NCBI RefSeq assembly: GCF_009870125.1
Contig: NC_046680.1
Location: 18,619,501 to 18,683,500 of the forward strand
Direction: 5' to 3'
Source: Drosophila pseudoobscura
Lineage: Eukaryota > Arthropoda > Insecta > Diptera > Drosophilidae
Length of the DNA: 64,000 nt
This document shows, piece by piece, positions 1 through 12,400 of this stretch. Position 1 is the stretch's first letter. Each line of letters begins with the position of its first letter. The position numbers were made by a program, and so were the translations under genes. Under the pieces are notes generated by a model. The model was not told where the DNA came from. It did not search any database and saw nothing but the letters and a program-made list of their open reading frames with translations.

Positions 1-652
1 AAATTGATGAACTGAGCTTAAACTAGTACAGCATTGAACGATTACAACCAAAGGATAGTATGCTTGCTGCATAAATCCCATTAAATCAGCCTGTGTATAT
101 TTGTCCCTGGAATCTCATAAACCATCTCGCCATATGCCTGAGTTGTTGCTGTTTAATTAACTAATTCTATATAAGTTATCATCATCATCATCGTATAAAT
201 TTATTGAACATCGCATGGAGGATGATTATTGGGAAGGTGGCAGCTATATAATACAATTTTCAACTTAAGTACTAGTAAAATAACTGTGATATTTGAATAC
301 ATAAGGAGTGGAGTTATAGTACATTTTTCTAAGTATTGAATTCTAATAAAAAAAGTAATAAACAGAGACAAACACAAATGGAAATTTTCTGATAAGATAG
401 TCGATGAAATAATAACAATTGAAATATCCCTAATCATCCTCTTTCCAGCAACAGTATGGTTTGTGTTCTGTCCATCTAATACAACACAGAAACTGCAACG
501 AACTGGAATTCGTTTACTAACTTTAGTTTTGTTTTTCGTTTGTCGGACCGTTAACAAATGTCACTTTAGTCCATTTATGCACGGTATGCTTAACTACACT
601 AACTAGGACGCAAAACGCAAGAGCTTTGTCAATATGGTTTGAATCTGAAGCC
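1..652. other. Rtf1 3' flank and probable 3' UTR
   Basis: AT-rich sequence with no supported gene. The part next to the Rtf1 stop codon is probably its 3' UTR. A short ATC/TCA simple repeat lies near 180-195. Confidence 0.5.
200..205 (-). terminator. Candidate Rtf1 polyadenylation signal
   Basis: TTTATT on the plus strand is AATAAA on the Rtf1 strand, about 450 nt past the Rtf1 stop codon. This implies a 3' UTR of roughly 470 nt. No closer canonical hexamer was seen, though variant signals could be used. Confidence 0.4.
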
Positions 653-3215
653 CTAGATGAGGCCGCGCTTCTTCTTGTAGTCCTCCAGGTTAAGCGACCG
701 CTTGGAGACGGTTTCGGCTGGCTTATTCGCCGGCTTTGGCACTGAATTTGTGCTGTTAACTGCAGGGAAATAAATCGACGATTTAGAGATTTAAGTCGAT
801 GCTTACTGGAGCCAATACTCACCCGGTAGAGGCACATCCAAGTCTATATCAAAGTCGTGCAGCGAGTACAGGCTAAAGTCCTTTGCGTCTGTGGGTTTCG
901 CATTTGAGGAGCCGGCCTCGTTTGGCCTTTTCTTGCCAGGCGGCGGTGGAGGCAGTGGTGCTAGCTGCGGATCCTCTTCTTCCTTCTTAGCACCTTTGAA
1001 GCCCATGCGCGGTTGAGTGATACGACGTGTGAACGGATCTGATATCTTCTGGCCCTTGTTGGCCCGGGCCTCCTCCATGATGGCCTTTTCGGCATCTTGA
1101 ACGTTCTTCTTGCGGTTACGGTCATTAATGTATGAAATCAGATTCAGTGTGTGCGATCTTCGTTTGTCCAGCTCAGACGCTCGGTTCTCCAGTTCATCGA
1201 TCTGCTGGCTCAGGTCCTGGGCAATGTCGTAGTCACCCCGGAGCATGGCGGCGTCTCTCTCCTTCATCAGGCAGGTCTTCTTCATGGCATAGTTGGTGGG
1301 ACGGTTGCGGAAGCGGTTCTTCTCCTCCACAATTTTGTCCACATCCTCGTCCTTGAACTCGTAGTTCAGGGCCTTCTTGATATCGTTCGCCTTAATTTCA
1401 ATGAGTTCGATAGAGGGCATCTGTACGTGCGCATGCTGGCAGACCTCATGCCATTTCTTGAACTCGTTCTCTGTGAACTCCTGATTGGAGATGAACTCCA
1501 GCCGGAAGACGCGCTCCTGAGTGCCGTGCTTCAGGCGAAGGCCGCGATTGGTTCTCGTGGTGCCTAGGCTGTAAATCTTGCCCGTCTCCACTACGCCGGT
1601 AATCTCAGCGACTCTATAGACTGGCTTCTGGCCATTGTTTCCAATGCTTATCCTCACAAAACAGTTCAGAACTGTGCTCTCGAAAATGGGCAAATTGACG
1701 AAACGCTCCATCTTGTGGCGCGACAGACGCAATTTGTTCAGATCTTCGCGGTTCGATATGAACACAGGACTTTTGGTGGTCTTGTCATCATCATCAGACT
1801 CGCTGGAAGCCTTGCTACTAATCGAACGCGACCGTTTGCCCGTTGGCTTCTCATCCTCGTCCCAGTCACTGCTGCCCGAGTCGTCCGAGTAAATCTCTGA
1901 GGCTTTCAGCTTCACAGCCGACTTGCAGCCTGACACGCTCTCAAGTTCCTCTTTGTCGTCTCGATCGCGTTCGGCTTGCCTCTTGGCTTCCTCTTCCTCT
2001 GCAATAAGTTAATTATATTCCAAATAACCCCATTTCCAGAGCAGGGAGTAATACACATGCTTACCTCTCTTAGCCTTGCCTTCCCGCTTGGCCTTCAGTA
2101 GGGCCATGGCATTGCTTCGCTTGTCATCGGTTTTGTTGGCCTCCACATTCTTCTTTCGCTCCTTGGACCGTTCTTTGTGATCGAAATAGTCGCCCATGCC
2201 AGCGCCAGCCTGATCATCTGATTCTCGGTCGTTAAGAATGCTGGCCACGGCCGCCGAAGTTGAAGCCACATCCCTATTGGAGGACTGAGGCAGGGGACTG
2301 TTGCTCCCTACTTCGCTAATCGGTTTGGGCTCCAGTTCAGAAAGCACGGAGTTCGGTGGCTGTGGCATGGACGGTGGCAATTCTTTGCTTTTTTTGGCCT
2401 TCTTCTCTTTCTTCTTTTTTGCCCTTTCCCCCTTTGACCTGGATTTTTCGCTCCTTTCACCGCGCCGGGCTAGCTTCAGCTTTCTCTCGATCTCCCATCG
2501 GGTGCGCCTGATTTCGCGTTGTTCGATGCGTTTAAAGATCTCCGTTTCGCGCTCCTTTTCCGACAGGTCATTGAGGCGCTTGCGATCCTCCTCGTCGCCC
2601 ATCATGTCGTCGTCGAAGCCATCATCGAACTCGGCGTCGGAGCTGGACGAGGATGAGCTGGACGAGTCGGAGCCAGATGAGGAGTTCGACTTCGAATTGT
2701 CCGAGTCGCTGTCGGAGACCTCGCCCTCCTCATGCTCGCTGTGGTTGCCTGTCTTCGGAGGCTCCTCGGGCTTCTTTTCCACAGGCTGAGGTTGCACGGA
2801 CTCATCCTGACTTTCATCGTCCCAGTTGGACTCCGATGAACTTGAGTTCCTGCTGGCCTTCTTCGGACGCTTCTTCTTCTTCGTGGCAGGCGCACCAGAT
2901 TTGTTGTTTGCCCAATCCGAGTCGGAATCGGATAGTGAGCTCGCCTTGCTGGCATTTTGTGGCTTCTTACGCTTCTTGGCCAACGACAGGAGGTCCTGCG
3001 GGGGCGGTTATCATGTTTAATTGGTGTTTAAAGAAAAATTGCCATTGATTTGTTACATCGCAATGGCTGCACACAGCCCTGGGACTCGGCCCCTTGACAA
3101 TGGCACGGGCGTTTTCTCCCCATCGCTTACTCACCGACTCCAATTTCGTGTCCGATCCGCTATCACTATCGCTCGAGTTCGAGTCGATGAGGGATTGCGT
3201 CCGCCTTTTTCCCAT
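653..3215 (-). CDS. Rtf1: Rtf1, Paf1-complex subunit (4 coding exons)
   Basis: Rtf1 is a subunit of the nuclear Paf1 complex that travels with RNA polymerase II, promotes histone H2B ubiquitination and binds phosphorylated Spt5. Coding exons on the minus strand are 3215..3135, 2995..2065, 1998..823 and 759..653. Every junction has GT-AG borders and the total is 765 codons (764 aa). The N-terminal ~330 residues are Ser/Asp/Glu-rich with a Lys-rich tract. A basic segment around residue 320 ending [10 protein letters not shown] occupies the position of the histone-modification domain. The Plus3 domain lies near residues 421-525, with the conserved stretches [28 protein letters not shown] and [15 protein letters not shown]. 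The family hallmark NYAMKKT follows, and the protein ends [14 protein letters not shown] as in human RTF1. The start is the ATG giving [12 protein letters not shown]. The gene faces away from the kazrin leader. Confidence 0.97.
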
Positions 3216-5500
3216 TCTATTATTTTTCACTTTTTTCTTATGAATAAACAAAAAAAACTATGTGCTGCCCTCACCGTAGATCAAGCTTAGCCCACTTAGG
3301 CCCCCTGTTTTAAAACAGTTCAACTACTTCAGGTAAAATATTGCTGATTGTACATTTTTCTTGTAGATCCACGCCATCTCTTCTCTGAACTTAAAAAAAA
3401 AACACAAATTCATTCACCTGAACAGCTCTAAAACGATTCAATTTTCAATATATCGCTGGATAATAAATTACCCCTTGGTCGACAATGGGTTAATCGTTTT
3501 CCGGAAAGGAATGGAAACCAAATTCCTAGATTTTTATATGCGATTTGATATAAATAGGCAGGACCCCCATCCTTGAACACATAATTTTATGCGATTGATG
3601 AATTAGTTTTCTATATGAATGGCTAATTTTAAGTACTCCCTGTTTTGGAATTTGTAAAAACAAAAAGGTTTTAGCGAAAAAGGTGAAACGAACAAAACGT
3701 AAGTGAGCAATCGTTTCTATTGCTCAATTTTGACATTCCATTGAATAATGCTGACTAACTAAGACTTTTAGCTCTGCTCTGCCATATAGTTTGCAATTTT
3801 GAAACGATAACGATATTTTTGGGATATATCGGTTTGAGAAACATTTTCGACGATTTCATTGCTTGAAATGAAAAATACCGTCGTTTCCGTTTCAAAACAG
3901 TTTCCGATATATTTGAAATTGCACTTCACCTTTTTAATTGTTGGGTAATTAAAAGTAGCCGTAATTAAAGTACACAATTATATTAAACATGGAATGTATG
4001 GAATCGCTCCACGAAGAGAGGATTTCCCTCCACGAAAAAGAGAACAAATCCCAAAACAGACAGCAAGTACCGATAAATGTCCCTGGAACGAATTAGTTAA
4101 TTTTTGAACACTAGCTTGCTATCAGTGTTGGCAGGCTGGTTGCTGTGGCACTCGAAAAGAGTGCTGGTGAAGTAAAATTTCAGCGCGGAGTTCAAGAAAC
4201 TAATTATGATTTCATTTAGGGAAAAGCTATGCCAGTTTCGTGAGACAGTTTCTCTGCCTCGATTATTTGGCTCCATTTATCGCTAGGTGGAAAATTTAAA
4301 TATACACTGAAGTCCATTTCTAATAATCTTCAGGTTCAATAAAACCACCCAGCCACCCCCAGGGGAAAGTTGCTCTTGCAGCACGTGCACATTTTACCGC
4401 GCTGTCAAGCGTAACAACGAATCACACTTAAAGCAAAACTGAAAAAATACCAAGACCTAGATGGGGCGAAGAGCTGTTCAAGCAATGCAAACACAGACCC
4501 TCCAATGGTTGTGGCAGAGTGCCGATGGGGGCTAGGGCTGAGTGCGCCAAGCGACTGTTGAATTGAAATGCAAATTTGGCATCTCCGCTGCGCCGGCTTC
4601 CCCCTTCATTTGCATTTGCATGATGATACCCCATGATGAAGCTGACTTTGTGTACCCTGTAATGGGCAAACATTTATCCATAATCACATAGCTTGCAAGT
4701 GGGTTATGGGGTTGCCCCCGGCCGACACACAAACACACACACACAAAACAAACACACATATGCATTTGGAAAACTAAATTAAAACCACACCTGCTCCTGC
4801 ACACCCCTGCGAAAATAACTCACAATCAATATTAATTAAAATGCAGCCGTATTCATGTCCCCCCCCAAACCCCCTGACGGAACGGGGCATGTACTGGGGG
4901 ACATCGCCGCCTCCCTCACACACAGTCTTTTTCATAATTCGACTTAAATGCTACGAGGCAATTTGCAGTAGCAACAAAAGCACACGGCCAGAGGAAGCGC
5001 AATGCACATTCAACAAAGTGCACATTCAACAGCAACAACAGCAAAAACAACAACAACAACAACAACAGTAGCAGAGGGGAACGGTAACGGGAATCAAAGC
5101 AATGTGACAGCAAACGAAAACAACCCACTCAACGCCCGCTTCAACCCTGCCCAGAGCCATACCTCACACCCACCCAACCACCCAACTCTCTCTCGCAGCA
5201 CACAGAGCTTTGGAGCGCAGCTTTCGAGCATGCGTACAGCTAGAGAGCGAAGCAGCGCACATCGACGAGGTTTATGGATAAAGGGGGGTGGTTTGACTTG
5301 TTTGCCATTTTTGGGATGGAAACGAAGCTCGAAGCAGGGTATGTGTTGCGTTGGCGTTGTTGCGCCGGCTGCTGTTTGCCAAATTAGGGGTAAAGAGTAA
5401 GCAAATGAGAGAGAGACAGAGACTAAGTCCAAGCCGAGAGAGCGGCTGGCAAAAGCTTTGCTCACCTTACAGTTGTGTTGTTGGTGTAACAAAGCTCCAT
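3216..5500. other. Intergenic region between Rtf1 and the kazrin leader
   Basis: No open frame here looks coding. It holds the presumed Rtf1 promoter next to 3216, a ~45-bp block also present near 60 kb (3285-3330), an irregular inverted-repeat region (3793-3921), a CA-rich patch (4733-4765) and a CAA/CAG run (5030-5070). Confidence 0.5.
3285..3330 (+). repeat. Dispersed ~45-bp block, copy 1
   Basis: Aligned by eye, this stretch matches 60006-60050 without gaps at about 80% identity. Shared cores are GCTTA, CCCACTTA, CCCCC and AAACAGTT. It may be a relic of a short interspersed element or a shared regulatory module. No terminal repeats or target-site duplications were evident. Confidence 0.35.
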
Positions 5501-6383
5501 TGTGTGTTTTCGGTGTTGTTTTTTTTCGCCAGTTCATTCAACGAAATAACGGTAGCGGTATCGGTAGCGGTGTCGGCAGCGGTAAAGGTCCGCATAGTCC
5601 ATTCAAAAAGCCAAGTGAACGGTCACCCAGCGTGTGAGTAGGCGTGAGGTGAAGTGAACCCGAAAGGGGGTTGAAACGAACAACAGACCGTAAAATACAC
5701 GGCTTAAGACGCAAAAGAAACAAAAAAAGGTGAAATGACGAAAAATATTTGACTAAAGGTGTCAGTGCCGCAGACAATTACCTAAAGAGAATAGGATTCC
5801 GCAAAATAAAAACGCTTCCCGCTGTGCGACGGTTCCCAATATAACTGCAGCGAGGGGCTGGATGAGGAGTGCGTGGGGGTCGATATGAAAGACAAATGCT
5901 CGAATCAAAACTCTCTCACAGCCCAAACCACCACCCCGCAAAAAAAATAAGTGACAGAGTTTTAGTTTTCCCGCAGTTTTCCCATTTTTATTTTTTTTAT
6001 TTTGTTAAATTTTGTATTTTTCGATTTTGTTGTTTCTACTGTCCAAGCCGCGGGCGTGGCTTGCCCCGACAGAAGGATACCACGGCTGCCACGGAAAGCA
6101 TTTCATTTTCATCTTTTCTATTCTTTCTTTCTATTTTTTTTTCCCCCTCCCGCTCTGACTGCCGCCGCCTCTCTCCCTCGCTCCCTGGGCTCTGTTAATT
6201 TGTCGTGCATTTTCAGCAGCAGCAGCAGTGGAAAACTCGGGAACAACAAACCCTAACAAAACCAAACTAAACCAAGCTAAAACAAAACCAACAAATTGAG
6301 GAAAAAATAGTGAAAAAAACCGAATAAAAAACGAGGAAAACCCCAACGCGAAAGTTTTCTCACTAACTAAGGGATTTGTCTGC
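5501..6383 (+). promoter_or_regulatory. Probable 5' leader/promoter region of the long kazrin transcript
   Basis: The stretch has the look of a Drosophila 5' leader. It is A-rich with many AAAC/AACAAAACC runs between 6230 and 6370, GAGA-type runs just upstream (5407-5425), and GGTAGCGGT-type repeats near 5550-5580. It runs directly into an ATG at 6384 that is followed by a strong donor. No TATA box is obvious, and the transcription start cannot be placed from sequence. Confidence 0.45.
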
Positions 6384-6402
6384 ATGGTGGAGAGTATTGT
6401 GG
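6384..6402 (+). CDS. Candidate alternative first coding exon of kazrin
   Basis: ATG starts a 19-nt coding segment (MVESIV plus one base) directly followed by the consensus donor GTGAGT at 6403. It ends one base into a codon. That is the phase required by the kazrin exon at 34319 (giving MVESIV-ESGMKLREEN) and by the cassette exon at 33289. Using it would give an 865-aa isoform without the Ala/Ser/Gln-rich N-terminus. The long UTR-like leader before it supports a real first exon. The 27-kb intron means the link rests on phase and context, not proof. Confidence 0.5.
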
Positions 6403-9400
6403 GTGAGTCTGGCTTAAATGAATATTAATTGGGTTTGTTTTCGGGGGATAGCAGTGTGTGTCATCTGCTGAGTTGTGTGAGGCATCTGTTCCAGGGATAA
6501 GCGTGTGCACATGCATAGATAAACATAGTTCCTAAATAATACAGATGCGATAATGTAGTGCCAAATCCTCATCAATAATACATGAAATTATGGAGTTTAT
6601 AGAATGATTGTAAGAGTGGGAAGGGAAGGGAAATGTGTGTGGGAGATTGAGAATGAGCAAGCGTCTGAGAGCAGACGAACAGACGGGCTGACAGACATGG
6701 CTATATGTATATGTAGACTCGGCTATGGATGCTGATCATATGTTACTTAAAGGGACGGGGACGCTTCCTTCTAGGTGTTACACACATCCACTTAGAGACT
6801 TTCAGAGAGAAATTACATCCTTTTCATGAAATTCATTGTCTTTCTCTACCTTGGGGCAATACGCCATTGCAAATTGATCTGCTTTTATTTGCAAACGCAT
6901 AACAATTAATAAAAGTCACCTTTCAGAATGCTCCTCTGGGCTATGTTCAATTTATATGCTGAGCCCAAGCCTCCAGTGGCGATGGGGATCCATTCACAGT
7001 GTCCATTTCAAATCTCATACATCTCTGCCTCTGCCAGTTTCGATTATGGCCTCTTTCTGCCCCATGTGGAAGATTTTCAAAAGGTTAGACAGGCACACAC
7101 TCATCAGCAGGGTGAAGGGGAGTAACAGACCTGGGGATGGACACACAATCACAATGATAGTAGTGGCAAAAGGGCCGCAGAAAACAAAAGCTTATGGTGG
7201 TGGTGGTGGTGCTGCTGGCCACTTGGATTCCACTTCGGTCTGGTTTGGTCAGGATAGCATTGAGGGCGATCCTGTGGTCCTCCAGTCCCCCCAGCTCATG
7301 CATATATGTATGTATTTCCAATGCAAATTTGCCAGCCCTAGCATTCAAATCAGAATCAAGCACACATGTGGATGGAGAGGCTCTGTGACGCTGTCCGGTT
7401 GGTAAAACAAAAGTAAAACAAAAGATGGAAAATTCTGAAGTGCTTAAAATGCGTTTTGTCAACATTAACCCGAAATGGCCGGACGGGAGATAAGCGTGAC
7501 AGGAGAGTGTGGAGTGTGTATAGAGGGGGTGTGGGTGTGTGTTTTCTGGCGGAATGATTAATGCTGCTGAAATTGCTTTTGGATTTGTCGAGCAACGGAG
7601 CAACCGAGCAACAGAGCAACAGCTACAATGGGCTTAGCGTGGGCTGGCTTTGAGGCGGCTTTCAGGCCTGGCTGCCAAATGCACAAAGCCAACGAAGAGT
7701 GGGGGGTGTTTCTGCGTCGCCTGTTGCCTGCTACAACCCTGAAGGACGCAACAACCCTCGAGCGTGGCATCTGGAGATGCAGCAGCGACAAAAGGAATGA
7801 ATAATTCAAATGGAGAATACAGTTTGAAGATGCATAGAGGCACCCGGAACGAGGCTATAGCCTCAGAAATAACGAGCACAAATCCCTGAGAGGACCCTGC
7901 AAACACGTTGGCAAAAGAGGGTCGGAGTGGGAGTGGGAGTGGCACTACCCTTGGAATAATTGCTGCGTGCATTGCCCCACCTTTGACAGGTGCACACTGC
8001 ACACCGACTGCACACTCTTCGCTGATCATTAGGGGAGCACAGCACTCGTTTTGTGTGCTACGAATACGAGTATATATTTTAGAGCTGCTTTATCGGATTA
8101 GACGGCTTTGAGCATTAGCACATTAGAGAATTAGGCGAATTATAACGGACGGGCCCATGCCACTACCCTCCAGCCCAGTGCGGGGGTGTGGCCTGCCCCC
8201 ATTTTGGTCTTTTTCCATTTCCCATTTTCACGCTTTGCACGTATTTCTCCAACTAAATTAGATTGCGTGTGGCATGTGGCAGAGGTAACAAAACAGGTGC
8301 AGAGCCAGAACCGAACCGAAGCCCGTTGCCAAAAGGCAGAAGAAGGCAGGTGCAAACTGCGCTGTCGACAGCTTTGGCTCCAAAGTTACTCCATCGTCCA
8401 GCCACCCCGTTCGACCCACACCGCCACAAAAGTAGTTAAAAACTTATGCACGGGATCGTAATCTCCTCTTTGGTGCAAATTAATAATGTTCCCTGCCAGC
8501 GCCGACAGAATCAGCACAAGAACAGAAAAAATTCTTGGCTAGAGCTTCAATATGGCTGAAAGCTGATGAAAGCGGGCAGAGAGGTGCAAAACTTTTATCA
8601 TCCGTTGCTCGGTGATTAGCCCGGCTAAGAGGCAGACGCAGAGACAGAGGCAGACGAAGAAAAGGCGAAAAAAACCCATTATCCTAGTGGGTGAGAAAGT
8701 TTGTAATAAAATATTTAATAACATCCTGCAAAAACAAATGAATATAGACCCCTAGAATGGGTGGGGAAAATGGTTGAACGCTAATTGAAGTGGGGCTTAT
8801 GAAACACAAAAGAAACTTCCAGGTATACCGATTCATTGTGAAGGGGGATCCACAGATACAGTTGCATCTTTCAGCCAAAAATTTTGTCGGAACAGGAACA
8901 AAAGGATCTAGCCTAAGATACCTTAACGATGCAAACATATTCCTTATTTCTTCGCAAAACCAACTGAGATCTACCAGTAAAAGTCTTTGGTTTCATTGTA
9001 AAACTTATTCCCTTTGAAGATTGAACTTGGTTTTGAGCCATTTAGCAGAGTTCACTGACTTTACAAAGCCGCAAGTTCCTCAGAAATCTCGGGTGAATTT
9101 CAACGATGTTCAAAATGATAAAGTATTCATTGCATACATAAGTTGACGAAACTTGCTTGCCGGCCAATTAAACTTTAATTAATTTACAACTTATCAAATT
9201 CCAGAGCAGACCCAACTACAGATACAGATACAGATACATACTCGTAGACACAGATACACACATACGAGTACGGACAGTCCCACGGCGATTTCAATGTCAG
9301 TCAGTTGGCCAACCACTTTGGCCGATGGTCCGGGGGCCGAGGGTCGAGGGTTGAGGGTAGAGGGCCGTGGTTCGGGAGACAGCCCCCGCCATCGCCGGTT

Positions 9401-12400
9401 AATGATGCGAGACCCAAGCAAAAGCGAAAGCGAAAGCCAGAGCAGAAATCACAACCCACGCAAATCGCCGAAGCGTCAAGAGAAATCATTATAAGACAAG
9501 AGACTCTATAAGTTTCTAGAGCAGTAGCTCGTTGTCTCTCTGTTTCTCTCTCTCGGTCTCTCTCGCTCTCTGAGAGTTAAGCTAAGTGAATGAAAATGAA
9601 AAAGTGCTGGTGGCACACACAAGTTACGTGATCAGAATGATAAACCCCAGCTCACAGCAGACCTCTCAGGGGAGGGAGGATGGACACCAGACGGCACGGC
9701 GGTTACATATACGTATACAAGTGGCCAGTGGGTGGTGGAAGTGGAACTGCGACTGGGTTCGCGTTGCCGTGTGGGTGGTGGGTGGTGTGGTTTTTGGTAG
9801 AAGTCGAATCAAATAAATTTTCATTGTATCTGCGCTCCGCTGGACTCTCTTTCTATTGTTTTAGCTTTTGTTTGATGGCCACAAATCTCAAATTAATTAA
9901 ATTGTCACCGCTTGTTGGTCAGTATATGTATGTTAAAGCAAACCCGAATCCGAATCAAAATCAGAATTAAATTAGTTGGTCGCGGCAGCTCGGCGCAGAA
10001 ATGAAAATGTTTCGCTGGTCAGAGATCAGCCCCCACCTTCCCCTCATGCGTGGCTCCACCAAAAAACTTTTCTGACAGCGAACTGGCATTATGAAATTCT
10101 TACAGCTTTAATGGGCCTCGCAGATGTCACGGAGCTTGTCATAGGCCAGAGTTCATGGCTGTGAAATCCGGCGCAAAACAGAAATGTAATTAAACTTTTA
10201 ATTAAATTAATTAAAATGCCATCTCCATGACATCTGTGTGGGGAAATCTAACGATGATCTAGCTCTCTGCTCTGCTCTGCTCTGCGCTTGCTGATCTCTC
10301 CATCCGGCTGGAATCCTTTAATTGGTGGAATATTGGGGCCAAGAGGCTCCTTGGCTCTTTGAATGCGGTCAGCACACACGGACACGACCCTGCTTATTTG
10401 TTAGAGAGAGCGAGAGCTGAAAAGTGAGGGCAGAGAACCTGCAACCGAGCACCGCCCACCACCCGGATAGCCACAAAAACGATTTCGGTTCACCTCCAGC
10501 TCCATGTGCATGTTAATGGAGGGGATATAAGGGATATTGTGTGTCATGCACTTCCACCCCCAGTGGTAACCCCATGAGTAATTGTCTGTTGGAGCGGGCC
10601 AATGGACTAAATTGAGCAGCAACAACAGAAACAAAGTAAAGAAGCAGAAAAGAAGTAAATGGAGAGAGCGAGTTGCAGCGAGAGCGAGGTGGGAGACAGA
10701 AGAAGCAACAGTCTGCTTTTGGCCCAGTTGGCAGGGTTGTCCCGGGACACGGGACACGGGACACGGCCAGGGAAGCTCTAGCTTTAGTTCTATTTGTTTT
10801 TTTTTTCGTTTGCGTACTTTTATTTGGTTTTCCTTGAGTGACATTTCGGCTGACTGGTCTCCCGTCCCCGACGCCGCCCTCGCCCCCCACTCCGCCCACG
10901 CAGCGCAGCGACGACACGTGCTGTTGGCAGTCGACGTGTTCGCTCATGTTTGCTTGTCTGCCTGTTTGCCGCTCCGCTGCCTCTCTTCTTCTATCGCGAG
11001 AGAGTGTTCATTAATTCGGGCCTCGGGGCACAGTGGTCCAAGGTACGTACATAAATATGAAAATGTTTGCTTGGTGTCGGTTTTCCTTGACCTGGCATCA
11101 ATGTAAAGGACCTCCCCTTCAATGTATTGCGTATATTAATTTCTTTTGATGTGCCAGCAACCCTAGAGCACCCTTCAACCTTTGCACAGGGCATTTTCCA
11201 GAGCGAAAAAACTGCTATTCGGAATTTTATATCGTTATGCAGATTCATGCAAATTATTCCTGACAGGAATAACAGAAAAAAACAATTTCCGCCTCGCCCA
11301 AAAACCATTTAATTTCACAAAAAAACTAAAATATACAACATTGATTTGCGGACAAAGTATGCTATTCGATTCATTCGTTCAATGTTATTGACAAATTACA
11401 ATGAAATAGTTTTTATGTTATGGAAAATTTTTGAAATTCCCATCGAACCCGAGGCTTCTCTGGCTCTGACTGTTGTTGTTTTTTCAATGAGGCCACCAAC
11501 CCCAGCAGCCCCACCTCCTCCGAGTTGGATCATAAAAATTCCATCAGCATTGGAGCAATTCCATTAGCAAGAAATGATTGGATGCGCTCCAGCCTCTGGT
11601 ATCCGTGGTCGAGGATGGTCGATATGGCACCAAAAATACCCAACGGGAACCAGTGGAAGTGGATTGAAAAGCCATAAACTCATCTTTATCTTACACTTTC
11701 TCTTGCTTTTCTCTTGCCATGCTTTTCGTCTTGACTTTTGCCGGCAGAAGGTACTTTTTTATGTCTAAGAATACAGGCTTGAGCACTTTTAAAGTACTTT
11801 TTTTTTCTGTGTTCGGGAAAATGTTTTGGCTACAGGCAAAATTACCTTTATGAATTATTCCATTCTCTGAGCACATAATGAATGTGAATTGCTGCATCCT
11901 AATGACACTTTCTCCTATATAAACCTCCGAAGGGAACCCGATCTGACCTCACCACACACACACACACATATACATTCCCTTTATGATTGTGTCCTCTAAT
12001 TGAAATGTACGGCGGGAGGCAGGAATCCTATTAGACCGCCCCCCTGGAAACACGACCCTGGCCAGACCCTGGGGAAACATTCTCTATTCCCAATTAGGCG
12101 CTTCCAAACGGTCTCTCGACCATAATTTGGAAATGCAATTGCAATTGACAGACACGAAAATGTCCCCTGTATCTGCGGCAAAAGGGGGATTGATTCGTTC
12201 TAGAAGATATATCCGGTGATATTTTAGTGATTTTTAAGAGTGTCAGCAGAAAACGGGAGCCGTGCGGTAACAACAGGATGTGCCGGGATAATGTAATGGG
12301 AATTGCACACCTCTAACGCGTCGGCAGTCAGCAGGCCTGCTGTCAAAATGGACGACTAAGTGCGGCCCCGGGCGAGGCGGCACTAACGCAGACATCTGGG

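Noticed and set aside
9500..9600. TATA-like CTCTATAAG with downstream leader-like sequence
   Set aside because: No coding start, donor or initiator at a convincing spacing.
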